Of a DNA stretch of 64,000 nt, positions 33,428 to 42,385 are shown in pieces. The notes under the pieces were generated by a model. The model was not told the origin of the DNA and did no database searches. It saw nothing but the letters and a program-made list of their open reading frames with translations. Each line of letters starts with the position of its first letter. Positions within the stretch are counted from its first letter, which is position 1. The position numbers were made by a program, and so were the translations under genes. The DNA is from Spirulina sp034932185 (lineage in GTDB: Bacteria > Cyanobacteriota > Cyanobacteriia > Cyanobacteriales > Spirulinaceae): positions 124,001 to 188,000 of the forward strand of contig NZ_JAYGHW010000090.1 of the NCBI RefSeq assembly GCF_034932185.1, given 5' to 3'.

Positions 33428-36051
33428 TGAATGCCTCAACATTACGAAAAGAACTCAAAAATACATTCTCCAATAATTTTCAACTCGATGTTGGAGATGG
33501 TGGTTTTGTTTTGTTAACCATTATTTCAGAAAAGTTTAATGGAAAGAGTAGAGCAGAGCGATTGCAAGAGGTTGAACCCTTAATTCAAAAAGCTGGTTTA
33601 TCCGCTGGTATCATTGAATTATACAATCCTGATGAAGCAGTCGAGCAGGGCATAGCACTATCAGATACAAACAATGATATTCCGACATCATGGCAAAAAG
33701 CTGTGGATATGTTAGCATCGGGCAAAACTTTTTCTGAAAAAAACAGTCATCGGATCAAGCGTGTCGTATTTTATTCTTATAAAGGGGGAGTTGGCAGAAC
33801 TACGGCATTGATCCAAACTGCTTTTCAACTCATCCGTTCTGGCAAGCGAGTTGTTATTGTTGATATGGATGTTGAAGCACCTGGCTTACATACTTTACTC
33901 CCTGCTCAAAAAGTCACTTCAAAAGTAGGTTTAGTCGATTATTTATGGGAACGTCAAACTTGTTTTTTCAATGAAGATCATCAACCTCAAGTTGAGTTAG
34001 GAGGCGACAAAGGCATTATCTATAGCGTGACCGATTCACATTCTAAACGTCCTTTGTTTGTTGTACCTGCCGGAAATATTGGGCGGCGATATGTGCAGCG
34101 ATTATCGCTGTTGACGACCACACACCTTTTTGATAAAACTGATGATCCATGGTTGCAGTTTGAGCGGGAACTTTGGGAGCAGTTTCAACCTGATATCATG
34201 CTGATTGACGCACGCACAGGACTTAATGAATGGGGCGGTTTCACGTTGTTAGGGCTGGCAGATGATATTTTTATCGTCTTATATCCTAGTGAACAAAATG
34301 CTGAAGGTGTTCGTTTTATTAAAAACACCTTAAATGAACTGAGTCGTGCTGATGTTAAATTAGTGTTATCTCCTGTTCCTGAAGGTATCATTGGTACTAA
34401 TTTGGTTGAAAATATAAAAAAATCTTTAGCATTAACTAATGATCAACAACAAGAATTGATTCAAATTCCTTATCATCCGAATATCGCAGGTGTTACTCAA
34501 TTTCCAGTTGAGACTGCTTTGCCTTACTATGCTCCCATTGCTAATTACTTACTAGAAAAAAGTAGTGTTTTAGAAGCTGACGCACTCATTACTACATCTA
34601 ACCGTTTAAATTTAGTCAGATCTTTGTCCTTTTCAGAACGTGATGCTGCTAGTATTTTAGACAATGATTTTGATAAAATTTTTCAAAAGACAACTGATTT
34701 TGAGCGCTGCTTAGATGATGCTGTTTGGGTGATTCGAGGGCGAAAAGGGACAGGTAAGTCAACGCTCTACACCTTATTTACTCAGCATCGTCAAAATGCT
34801 GAAAAGTATGCGCGGGGTCGGCTAGAAAATATAACCCTATTGTCAGGCCATGGCAATAGTGATCAATTTAGACCTACAGGTGATGTTTTTGCTCAAATTC
34901 ACCAAAAGCTTGATGAACATCAAAAAGATTGGTTATCGTTATGGCGGGCTTACGCTGTTATTCAGATTTATCGTTCAATTCCTGAATTCATGGAAATCTT
35001 AAAGCAGGCTAAATTTAAAAGTTTGCTGTCTCGATTAAAATACAACTTTTCTCTAGATCAGTACAATATTTGGGAAGCAAAACATACTCATAAGCTGGTT
35101 GAATTTGTCACAGATGAAGCTTTAAATTCCTGTTGTCGAGATGTTTTAAGTTACTATGATCAGTCATTGGGTAAACTTGCACGAAAAATCTGGTTACTTT
35201 ATGATGATTTAGATCAGGATATTCAAGAAAATAGTCCTTGGCAACAAGCAGCCTTGGGTGGGCTGATGCGTCTAATTTATGATCTCAATAATCAAGGGTT
35301 ATATCATATTCGCTTTAAAATATTTTTACGAGAAGATATCTGGAGTAATTTAATTTTTACGAATAAAAGTCACTTTGGTGAAGCCCGTACTTTGTTATTG
35401 CAGTGGGGAAAAATCGATTTTTTACGTTTAGCTTATCGTTTAGCGATTAGCGGGTCTATCGATTTTAAAATGCTTTCTAACCGCGTCTTACCTCTGGCAG
35501 ATAATGAAATTGATGAAGCCCCTGAAGAAGCTTTACGTCAAGCATTAGCACCGTTATGGGGTTTGAAGGTTGAAAAGGGCAAAAATGCTTATGTGTCTCA
35601 ATGGGTGTATTCCCGGTTAACTGATGCCAGTAACAACACTTATCCGCGTTCTTTAAATATTTTACTGAATACAGCCAGAGAGGTAGAATTAGCAGCATCA
35701 ACCAAAAATATAGCTCACAATCGTTTATTAGGTTGGAACTCTTTAACTAAGGGTTTGGAAGCTGCTTCTCAGGAGCGGTGTGATGCGATCAAAAATGAGC
35801 ATCCAGAATTTGAAGCATTTTTTAAGCGCATGAATGAATTAAGTTCTTTATTTAATAGAGAAGAGTTAGAGCCGCTATGTCGAGATATTATTGCTAATCA
35901 ATCTCATTGGACTTTTGAAAGCTTCTTAAAAAGATTGCAGCAAATTGGCTTAATCGCTGAAAGAAGGAATAAAAAGCGTTATGGCTATGCTGTCGCTGAT
36001 TTATATGTTTATGGGTTTGGGGTTAAGCGCAAACAGGGACAGCGAAAATAG
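33427..36051 (+). CDS. KGGVGR-motif ParA-like ATPase with a second P-loop domain
   Basis: 874 residues in at least three parts. Residues 1-70 (LLTIISEKFNGKSRAERLQE) resemble a BolA-like domain. Residues 110-370 are a SIMIBI/ParA-type ATPase with KGGVGRTT at 119-126 (Arg replaces the usual Lys after the second glycine pair) and VIVDMDVEAPGLH. From about 420 there is a second NTPase with Walker A GRKGTGKST at about 437-445 and Walker B IWLLYDDLDQD at about 586-596. The end (SFLKRLQQIGLIAERRN...YGYAV) looks like a winged helix. Such double-NTPase proteins are found in defence islands. The upstream HEPN-like gene is its coupled partner. AT-rich codon use marks it as foreign. Confidence 0.75.
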   Translation: MNASTLRKELKNTFSNNFQLDVGDGGFVLLTIISEKFNGKSRAERLQEVEPLIQKAGLSAGIIELYNPDEAVEQGIALSDTNNDIPTSWQKAVDMLASGKTFSEKNSHRIKRVVFYSYKGGVGRTTALIQTAFQLIRSGKRVVIVDMDVEAPGLHTLLPAQKVTSKVGLVDYLWERQTCFFNEDHQPQVELGGDKGIIYSVTDSHSKRPLFVVPAGNIGRRYVQRLSLLTTTHLFDKTDDPWLQFERELWEQFQPDIMLIDARTGLNEWGGFTLLGLADDIFIVLYPSEQNAEGVRFIKNTLNELSRADVKLVLSPVPEGIIGTNLVENIKKSLALTNDQQQELIQIPYHPNIAGVTQFPVETALPYYAPIANYLLEKSSVLEADALITTSNRLNLVRSLSFSERDAASILDNDFDKIFQKTTDFERCLDDAVWVIRGRKGTGKSTLYTLFTQHRQNAEKYARGRLENITLLSGHGNSDQFRPTGDVFAQIHQKLDEHQKDWLSLWRAYAVIQIYRSIPEFMEILKQAKFKSLLSRLKYNFSLDQYNIWEAKHTHKLVEFVTDEALNSCCRDVLSYYDQSLGKLARKIWLLYDDLDQDIQENSPWQQAALGGLMRLIYDLNNQGLYHIRFKIFLREDIWSNLIFTNKSHFGEARTLLLQWGKIDFLRLAYRLAISGSIDFKMLSNRVLPLADNEIDEAPEEALRQALAPLWGLKVEKGKNAYVSQWVYSRLTDASNNTYPRSLNILLNTAREVELAASTKNIAHNRLLGWNSLTKGLEAASQERCDAIKNEHPEFEAFFKRMNELSSLFNREELEPLCRDIIANQSHWTFESFLKRLQQIGLIAERRNKKRYGYAVADLYVYGFGVKRKQGQRK

Positions 36052-36098
36052 TTATTTTTCATTTTTCAGTAATTGTTATGAAGCAAATATTTGTCCTC

Positions 36099-36144
36099 GT
36101 GCCATGGCTCTGCCGTGGCACGGGCTTACGGCGGCTCTGCCGCC
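36099..36144. terminator. two adjacent hairpins between convergent genes
   Basis: GTGCCA...TGGCAC (36099-36121) and GGCGG-CTCTG-CCGCC (36130-36144) lie between the KGGVGR ATPase stop and the RND pump stop. Neither has a T-run. They may mark a two-way transcription barrier or a dispersed repeat; a similar TGCCATGGCA plus CTCTGCC element recurs at 60518-60566. Confidence 0.4.
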
Positions 36145-36148
36145 AGGG

Positions 36149-39100
36149 TTAATGATGCTCAAATTTAGAGGCTGGGGGCGCGGCATAGGTGGGAAATAAG
36201 CGGGCCTGTAATGACATCACCACCACATACAAGACGGGAACCATAAACAGCGTTAAAAACGTGGCCACAAACATTCCGCCAAAAACCGCTGTTCCTAAAG
36301 ATTGACGACTACCGGCCCCGGCTCCGGTGGCAATCACGAGGGGGAAAATTCCACAGAGGGTAGAGATGGCGGTCATTAAAATGGGCCGGAGTCGTTCCTG
36401 GGAGGCTTCAATGGTGGCATTGATCAGGGACATCCCTTCAGCCCGTAATTGGTTGGCAAATTCGACGATCAGGATCGAATTTTTACTGGCTAATCCGATC
36501 AACATCACTAGTCCAACCTGACAGTAAACATCATTAATTAAGCCCCGCGCTGATTGGGCTAATAATGCCCCCAAAATCGCTAAAGGAACAGCGAGCATGA
36601 TGATAAAAGGGTCGAAAAAGTTTTCATACTGGGCTGCTAAAACCAAGAAAACAAACACTAACCCCAAGCCAAAGATCCAAGGAGCTTGCCCTCCGGATTC
36701 CACTTCTTCAGCGGATGTGCCAGACCATTCATAACCAAAGCCGGGGGGGAGAATTTGGGCGGCAATTTCGCTCATTTGGGTAATGGCCTCCCCTGAACTT
36801 TGCCCCGGAGCAGCGGAGCCGGTAATTTCAATGGAGCGGTGAAGGTTGAAATGGTTGATGGTTTGCGCTCCGGTGCTGGGCTGAACGTTGACGAGGCTGC
36901 CGACGGTAAATAGGCGGCCCGTTTGCGATCGCACATAAAACCGGTCTAAATCATCGGGATGGGCGCGAAAGTTCTGATCGGCTTGGACATAAACCCGGTA
37001 ATTCCGTTGTCCTAGGGTAAAGTCGTTGACATATTGAGAAGCAACGGATGTTTGCAAGGTTTGCAATAGGTCATCAATTGGCACTTGCATTGCCTTCGCT
37101 GCACCGCGATTGATTTGAATATCTAGCTTGGGGGTACTGGCGGCAAAGGTGGTAAACACCTGTTGGAGGCCGGCGGTTTGGTTGGCTTGGCCAATCATCT
37201 GCCAAGCCGTTTGCATCAAGGTATTCAGGTCGTTCACCCCCCGCCGGTCTTGGAGTTGAAAGGCAAAACCCCCAAAGGTTCCCAAGCCTTGGATCGGGGG
37301 CAAATTGAGGGGCAAAACCCGCGCCTCGGTGATGGCCATGAATTTCGGAAACAGTTGGCCAATAATCGCCTGCACCGATTGCCCTGGCCCTTGCCGTTCT
37401 GCCCAGGGCTTAAGGGGGGCGAAAATAATCCCATTGTTGGCACTGCTGCCGGTGAAGCTAAACCCGGCAACGGCAAAGGTGGCTTCTACTTCGGGAATTT
37501 TCAACAATTCTGCTTCTACTTTGGAGACTACATCATTGGTGTAGTTGAGCGAAACCCCTTCAGGGGCTTGAATCAAGGTGACAAAATAGCCCTGATCTTC
37601 CTCCGGGAGAAACCCCGAAGGCACAAGGGTAAACATTACCCCCGTTGCGCCCAAGGCGACGATAAACACCCCCACGATCAGGAGCCGGAACCGCATCAGG
37701 GTGCGGAGCGATCGCCCATATTGCTGTTGGGAATTGTCCAGAACCCAGTTCACAACGTTAAAGAAGCCCCGCAGGATCCAGGGGGGGCGCTGGCCGGAGC
37801 GTAACAACAGGGCAGAAATGGCGGGGGTAAAGGTGAGGGCGAGGAATGTGGAAACGGCGATGGAAAAGGCAATGGTGAGGGCGAATTGACGATAGAGTGC
37901 GCCCGTGGAGCCGGGAAAAAAGGCCACGGGAATAAACACCGCCATTAACACCAAGGAGGTGGCCACTACAGCCCCGGTCAGTTCCCGCATCGAGGCGATC
38001 GCCGCCTCCATCGGTCGCATATTTTGGGTTTGGATCAGCCGAAAAATATTTTCGACAACAATAATGGCATCATCCACCACCATCCCCGTGGCGAGGGTCA
38101 AACCAAAGAGGGTGAGGGTATTGATGGAAAAGTCAAAGGCCCGCACAAAGATAAAGGTGCCGATTAACGAGGTGGGGATCGTCAGGGCTGGGATTAAGGT
38201 GGTGCGCCAATCCTGTAAAAAGACGAAGATGATCAAGACGACGAGGGCAATGGAGACAATCAGCGTATTCACCACCTCGGTCATCGAGGCTTCCACAAAA
38301 GCCGTCGTATCAAAGCCAATGGCATACTCCAAATCCGGCGGAAACTGCGCCGCCAAGCGGGCCATTTCCGCCTTCACCGCCGCCGCCACCTCTAAGGCAT
38401 TACTCCCCGGCAATTGCGAAACCCCTAACCCCGCCGCCGTATTGCCCCGAAAATGGAGCGTTGTGCTGTAGTCCTGGGCCCCCAATTCCACCCGGCCCAC
38501 CTCATCAAACTGCACAAGATTGCCATTCTCAGGATTCGTCGCCAACACCAATTTTTCAAACTCTTCCACCGACGTAAACCGGCTAAAGGCTTCGAGATCG
38601 AGTTGATACTGCTGTTGGCCATCATTAGGCGGTTGGCCCAAACGCCCCGCCCCCACCTGAACATTTTGCTCCCGCACGGCATTGACCACATCCTGAATCG
38701 TCAAGCCCCGACTGGCTAACCGCTGGGGATCCACCCAAAGGCGCATCGCATAACGGCGTTCCCCAAAAATCTCAATTCCCGCCACCCCCTTAATCCGCTT
38801 CAAAGCCTCCGCAATGTAGAGATCAGCATAGTTGCTCAAAAAGGCTGGATTATAGGTTCCTCCAGGGGAATAGAGGCCCAAAGCCATCAAAAAACCGCTG
38901 GATTGTTTGGTGACACTCACACCAGTACGCTGCACCACATCGGGGAGGCGGGCTTGAACCGTAGAAATGCGGTTTTGGATATCAATGGCGGCTAAATCAA
39001 TTTTGCGATCGCCTTCAAACGTGACATTGATCGTGCTGTTGCCATTGTTACTACTGGAGGAAGAAATATAGCGAATCCCTTCAATGCCGTTAATTTCCTG

Positions 39101-39301
39101 CTCCAAAATATTCGTCACCGTATTTTCCACCACTTCGGCACTAGCTCCGGTGTAGTTGGCGCTGACTTGCACCTGGGGCGGCGCGATCTGCGGGTATTGG
39201 GCAATGGGTAGCGTCGGAATAATCACCGCACCGAGGAGGACGATAATCACCGCACAAACAATCGCCACTACCGGACGTTTAATGAAGGTTTCGGCGAACA
39301 T
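36149..39301 (-). CDS. RND multidrug efflux transporter, AcrB/HAE1 family
   Basis: Proton-driven inner-membrane pump of a tripartite efflux system. 1050 residues from the ATG at 39301 (MFAETFIKRPVVAIVCAVIIVL), the length of AcrB. Twelve membrane helices are expected. TM4 carries GLTLATGMVVDDAIIVVENI with the two proton-relay aspartates, and a second such segment, GLVMLIGLASKNSILIVEFANQ, occurs near the end. The porter-domain start PQVQVSANYTGASAEVVE is typical of HAE1 pumps. The frame is open 46 codons upstream through low-complexity DNA, which is not taken as coding. It is downstream of the adaptor gene; no TolC-like gene is visible. Confidence 0.96.
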   Translation of the reverse strand: MFAETFIKRPVVAIVCAVIIVLLGAVIIPTLPIAQYPQIAPPQVQVSANYTGASAEVVENTVTNILEQEINGIEGIRYISSSSSNNGNSTINVTFEGDRKIDLAAIDIQNRISTVQARLPDVVQRTGVSVTKQSSGFLMALGLYSPGGTYNPAFLSNYADLYIAEALKRIKGVAGIEIFGERRYAMRLWVDPQRLASRGLTIQDVVNAVREQNVQVGAGRLGQPPNDGQQQYQLDLEAFSRFTSVEEFEKLVLATNPENGNLVQFDEVGRVELGAQDYSTTLHFRGNTAAGLGVSQLPGSNALEVAAAVKAEMARLAAQFPPDLEYAIGFDTTAFVEASMTEVVNTLIVSIALVVLIIFVFLQDWRTTLIPALTIPTSLIGTFIFVRAFDFSINTLTLFGLTLATGMVVDDAIIVVENIFRLIQTQNMRPMEAAIASMRELTGAVVATSLVLMAVFIPVAFFPGSTGALYRQFALTIAFSIAVSTFLALTFTPAISALLLRSGQRPPWILRGFFNVVNWVLDNSQQQYGRSLRTLMRFRLLIVGVFIVALGATGVMFTLVPSGFLPEEDQGYFVTLIQAPEGVSLNYTNDVVSKVEAELLKIPEVEATFAVAGFSFTGSSANNGIIFAPLKPWAERQGPGQSVQAIIGQLFPKFMAITEARVLPLNLPPIQGLGTFGGFAFQLQDRRGVNDLNTLMQTAWQMIGQANQTAGLQQVFTTFAASTPKLDIQINRGAAKAMQVPIDDLLQTLQTSVASQYVNDFTLGQRNYRVYVQADQNFRAHPDDLDRFYVRSQTGRLFTVGSLVNVQPSTGAQTINHFNLHRSIEITGSAAPGQSSGEAITQMSEIAAQILPPGFGYEWSGTSAEEVESGGQAPWIFGLGLVFVFLVLAAQYENFFDPFIIMLAVPLAILGALLAQSARGLINDVYCQVGLVMLIGLASKNSILIVEFANQLRAEGMSLINATIEASQERLRPILMTAISTLCGIFPLVIATGAGAGSRQSLGTAVFGGMFVATFLTLFMVPVLYVVVMSLQARLFPTYAAPPASKFEHH

Positions 39302-39392
39302 AAGAGAAGTAGGGAGTGGGAAGTACGAAGTGGGGAGTGGGAAGTACGATAAATTTCTGTTTGCCTTTTGCCTTTTGCCTTTTGCCTTAAAT
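39302..39392. repeat. low-complexity direct repeats between efflux genes
   Basis: AGTGGGGAGTGGGAAGTACGA-type purine heptamers, then CTTTTGCCTTTTGCCTTTTG. Similar heptamer tracts occur at 24070-24160, 40741-40790, 48690-48760 and 61800-61822. Confidence 0.8.
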
Positions 39393-40715
39393 TTAGGGGG
39401 CAGTGATCGAGGCATCGGGCATGGGCATGATCGGCGCACCGTCGGTGAGGTTGAGGATGCCGGAAACGACGATTTCCATGCCGGGTTCTAGACCGGAAAT
39501 GATGTGGTAGCGATCGCCCTGTAAGCGTCCTAATGTGACGGGCCTTTGACGGGCAATGCGCTCTGTACCGGGGGGGACTTCATCCTCTGGCCCTGGAGCT
39601 TCCGCTACAAAGACAAAGGGTTCGCCGGCCATGCGGGTAATGGCGACGGTGGGGACTAAAATGCCGGGATCGGTGCGCCAAATTAGCCGCGCTCGCACAA
39701 ACTGGCCATTGCGCAGGAATTCGCCGCCATTGGCAAAGGTGGCCTTGGCCAGGAGGGTTTGTTGGTTGGGGTTGACGTTGGGGTCAATAAAGCTAATTTG
39801 GCCGGTGTTGAGGATGTTGCCTTCTTCGGTGGTAAGTTCTACAACCTGGCCAATTTGCAACTCTGGCGCTTTTTCAATGGGGATCGAGACCCGCAGGTCG
39901 AGGATTTGGTTTTGGGTGAGGGTCGTGAGGGTATCGGTATCCCGCACCACATCCCCCGGATTAACCTTAATATCCCCCACCACACCGGCAAAGGGGGCGG
40001 TAATCACGGTTTCCGCCAATTCGATGGTGGCGCGGTTGGCGTTGGCTTGGGCGGCGTTGAGGCCGGCTTGGGCCTCCTGGACGGCGGCGCGGGCAGCGAT
40101 GATTCGCTGTTCCATTGCTTTTAAATTGGCTTGGGCCACTTGGCGATCGCGCCCCACCTGATCCAACTGTTGGGCCGTAAACACCCCTTCTTTCACCAAA
40201 AATTCCACCCGTTTATAGTTTTCATTCTCTAACTCCACCTCCGCAATCAGGGCAATGCGATCGGCTTCGAGGGCCGCTAATTGCGATCGCGCATTACTCT
40301 CAAAGGCCCGGGCCGCGTTAATACTGGCAATCACACTGGCTAAATTGGCCTCAGCGCGATCGGGTTTCAATTCCGCAATCGGCGCACCGGCAGCGAGGCG
40401 ATCGCCCGCCCGTACAAAAAGCCGCTGCACCCGCCCCGTCACCTCCGGCCGCACCTCCACCACCTGAGCCGCCTCCAAAGAGCCAACAAAATCCGTAGAG
40501 TCCACAATCGTGTCACGGGTCACAGTTTCCAACTGCACCGGCAACCCCTGGCCTTGGGGTTGACCCATCGCCGTGGGCATCGGTTTACGTCCTGCCCACC
40601 ATCGCCAGCCGATGCCCAGGCCCGTGAGCAGGAGAGCAGCAGTAATGAGAGCGACCCAACGGATACCCCGCTGGGGAGGCGGTAGAGGCTGATGGGCCAG
40701 ATCGGAATTGGTCAT
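39393..40715 (-). CDS. RND efflux periplasmic adaptor (HlyD/AcrA family)
   Basis: 440 residues from the ATG at 40715. One N-terminal membrane helix (ALITAALLLTGLGIGWRWW) anchors it. A lipoyl/barrel-sandwich half is EVRPEVTGRVQRLFVRAGDRLAAGAPIAEL (about 89-118). A long Ala-rich alpha-hairpin follows (about 125-235), then the second lipoyl half TVITAPFAGVVGDIKVNPGDVV, and beta-barrel and membrane-proximal domains. It bridges the AcrB-like pump and an outer-membrane channel encoded elsewhere. First gene of the pump operon, divergent from tetR. Confidence 0.94.
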   Translation of the reverse strand: MTNSDLAHQPLPPPQRGIRWVALITAALLLTGLGIGWRWWAGRKPMPTAMGQPQGQGLPVQLETVTRDTIVDSTDFVGSLEAAQVVEVRPEVTGRVQRLFVRAGDRLAAGAPIAELKPDRAEANLASVIASINAARAFESNARSQLAALEADRIALIAEVELENENYKRVEFLVKEGVFTAQQLDQVGRDRQVAQANLKAMEQRIIAARAAVQEAQAGLNAAQANANRATIELAETVITAPFAGVVGDIKVNPGDVVRDTDTLTTLTQNQILDLRVSIPIEKAPELQIGQVVELTTEEGNILNTGQISFIDPNVNPNQQTLLAKATFANGGEFLRNGQFVRARLIWRTDPGILVPTVAITRMAGEPFVFVAEAPGPEDEVPPGTERIARQRPVTLGRLQGDRYHIISGLEPGMEIVVSGILNLTDGAPIMPMPDASITAP

Positions 40716-40872
40716 AAACAACACCCTAGGGGATGGACAAGTGGGAAATAGGGAGTGAGAAGTAGGAAGTGAGGAGTGAGGTCTAAATTTGCTCTTTCCC
40801 CTCTGCTTTTTCCTCTCTTCTAATCCTTAAAGGGGCGATTCGCGCTGCGGAAAAAACTATGATGTTAATTAC

Positions 40873-40888
40873 GATACCGTACCGTATC
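40873..40888. promoter_or_regulatory. probable TetR operator in the divergent tetR/efflux promoter region
   Basis: GATACCGTACCGTATC: outer arms GATAC/GTATC are inverted repeats around CGTACC. It ends 15 bases before the tetR start and lies in the only gap shared with the efflux operon. TetR-family regulators often bind such sites and repress both directions. Confidence 0.55.
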
Positions 40889-40903
40889 TAAACCTCTCCG
40901 TCA

Positions 40904-41506
40904 ATGACCCCAACCCCCCCCGGCCGCCCCCGTGATCCTGAACTGGATCAGTTTATTTTGCAGGCAACTCTAGATTTATTGGGGGAAGTGGGTTATGCCG
41001 GTTTGAGTATAGAGGCGATCGCCCAGCGGGCCGGTGTGGGCAAAACGACGATTTACCGCCGTTATCGCCATAAGGAAGAATTAATCGCCGTGGCGATCGA
41101 GCATCACCGCCCGGAGTTGGTGGTTCCTGATACCGGGGCGATCCGCAGCGATTTAGATCTCATGCATCAACATTTTGTCGAAACGGATCTCTCTCCCTTG
41201 GGGCGACAAACCCTCGCGATGATCATTAGTTTGGCCTCTTCGAGTCCCCAATTTGCCGAAATTTATTGGCAAAAATATATGCTACCCCGTCGTCGGGCCG
41301 TGTCGGTGATTTTCGATCGCGCCAAAGCACGGGGGGAACTGACCCAAGATCTCGATCTGGCGATGATCTGCGATTTAATGACAGGATTACTCTACCGTTT
41401 AATTTTGTTTCAGCCCGAAGATGAAGGCATTGAAGCATATATGCGCCGCGCCTTCGATTTTTTACTCCGGGATGCTTTGGTGGGTGAGGGCAGTACTCGT
41501 CACTAA
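40904..41506 (+). CDS. TetR/AcrR family transcriptional regulator
   Basis: 200 residues. The N-terminal HTH reads YAGLSIEAIAQRAGVGKTTIYRRYRHKEELI (about 36-66), the classic TetR pattern, with a basic arm RPRDPELDQFIL before it. The helical ligand domain follows and ends in YMRRAFDFLL. Divergent from the RND efflux operon and preceded by an inverted repeat, so it probably represses the pump and itself until a drug or metabolite binds. The inducer is unknown. Confidence 0.92.
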   Translation: MTPTPPGRPRDPELDQFILQATLDLLGEVGYAGLSIEAIAQRAGVGKTTIYRRYRHKEELIAVAIEHHRPELVVPDTGAIRSDLDLMHQHFVETDLSPLGRQTLAMIISLASSSPQFAEIYWQKYMLPRRRAVSVIFDRAKARGELTQDLDLAMICDLMTGLLYRLILFQPEDEGIEAYMRRAFDFLLRDALVGEGSTRH

Positions 41507-41580
41507 AATATACTGAAAAAATGGAATCTCTCAATTTTTGGTAGGATCATCAGCAGTAAGTTTGCTCTAGCGGGAGAAGG

Positions 41581-42168
41581 ATGATGATTGCACAGGTTCA
41601 ATCGGCTGGAATGACGGTAGCAGAGTATCTGGCTTGGGAAGCCGAGCAACCCGCAAAGCATGAATATATTCAGGGTGAGGTGTATGCAATGACCGGCGCG
41701 ACATTACCCCATAATGATATTGCTGTCAATTTAACGAGCTTACTGCGGCCTTTTTTACGGGACAAAGGTTGCAAAGTCAGAATGTCCGATGCCAAAGTTA
41801 AAGTTTCCGAACAAGGCCCCTATTTTTATCCCGATGTGGTGGTGAGTTGTGATCAGCGCGATCGCCACGCCATTGAAGCAATTTGTTATCCTTGCTTAAT
41901 TGTTGAGGTGTTGTCACCCAGTACCGCAGCATTTGATTATTCTAAAAAGTTTCAATTTTATCGCCAAATTTCCACATTAACCGAGTATATTTTAATTGAT
42001 GCCACGGAGGTAAAAATTGATCGTTATGCCAAAAATGCAGCGGGCAAGTGGGAGTTAACGGCTTATCCTGAGGAGGGAGCGGATGCCGAGTTAGAACTAA
42101 GCAGTATCAATTTTCGCTGTCCTCTGGGGTTGATTTATGAGGATGTTGAGTTGATGGGTGAGCCTTGA
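41581..42168 (+). CDS. Uma2 family (DUF820) putative endonuclease
   Basis: 195 residues. MTVAEYLAWEAEQPAKHEYIQGEVYAM is the standard Uma2 opening. Y/FYPDVVVSC and CLIVEVLSPSTAAFDYSKKFQFYR carry the D and ExL...K residues of the PD-(D/E)xK-like core. Uma2 genes occur in dozens of copies in cyanobacterial genomes and their role is unsettled. AGAAGG precedes the tandem ATGs. Stands alone between tetR and the glycan cluster. Confidence 0.88.
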   Translation: MMIAQVQSAGMTVAEYLAWEAEQPAKHEYIQGEVYAMTGATLPHNDIAVNLTSLLRPFLRDKGCKVRMSDAKVKVSEQGPYFYPDVVVSCDQRDRHAIEAICYPCLIVEVLSPSTAAFDYSKKFQFYRQISTLTEYILIDATEVKIDRYAKNAAGKWELTAYPEEGADAELELSSINFRCPLGLIYEDVELMGEP

Positions 42169-42363
42169 GGAGCGGCGATCGCCCCGTGGGCCGGTGTGGG
42201 CAAAAAGGTGATTGCTCACTATCACAGCTGATTCGGTGAATTCATATATCACATTTTAGCACTAGTGAGGTATAGTTCTCACCCTAAACTCCCTTCCCCA
42301 AGAGGGTGAGGACAATACATCAGACAGAAGGAGCATTTACCGATATCATAGAGGAGAAAAATT

Positions 42364-42381
42364 ATGGCTCTTGACCGTTAA
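42364..42381 (+). other. five-codon mini-ORF at the wzt ribosome-binding site
   Basis: GAGGAG at 42351-42356 is ideally spaced for the ATG at 42364, which opens M-A-L-D-R-stop. The ABC ATPase ATG follows at 42386, four bases after this stop, in a different frame. It could be a regulatory minicistron with re-initiation, or the trace of a frameshift at the gene start. Confidence 0.4.
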
Positions 42382-42385
42382 CCCA

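Noticed and set aside
39302..39439. 46-codon N-terminal extension of the RND pump
   Set aside because: It is translated low-complexity repeat DNA; the family starts at MFAETFIKRP.
40891..40903. Overlapping -10 element for tetR
   Set aside because: No good -10/-35 pair could be fixed near the operator, so no promoter is called.
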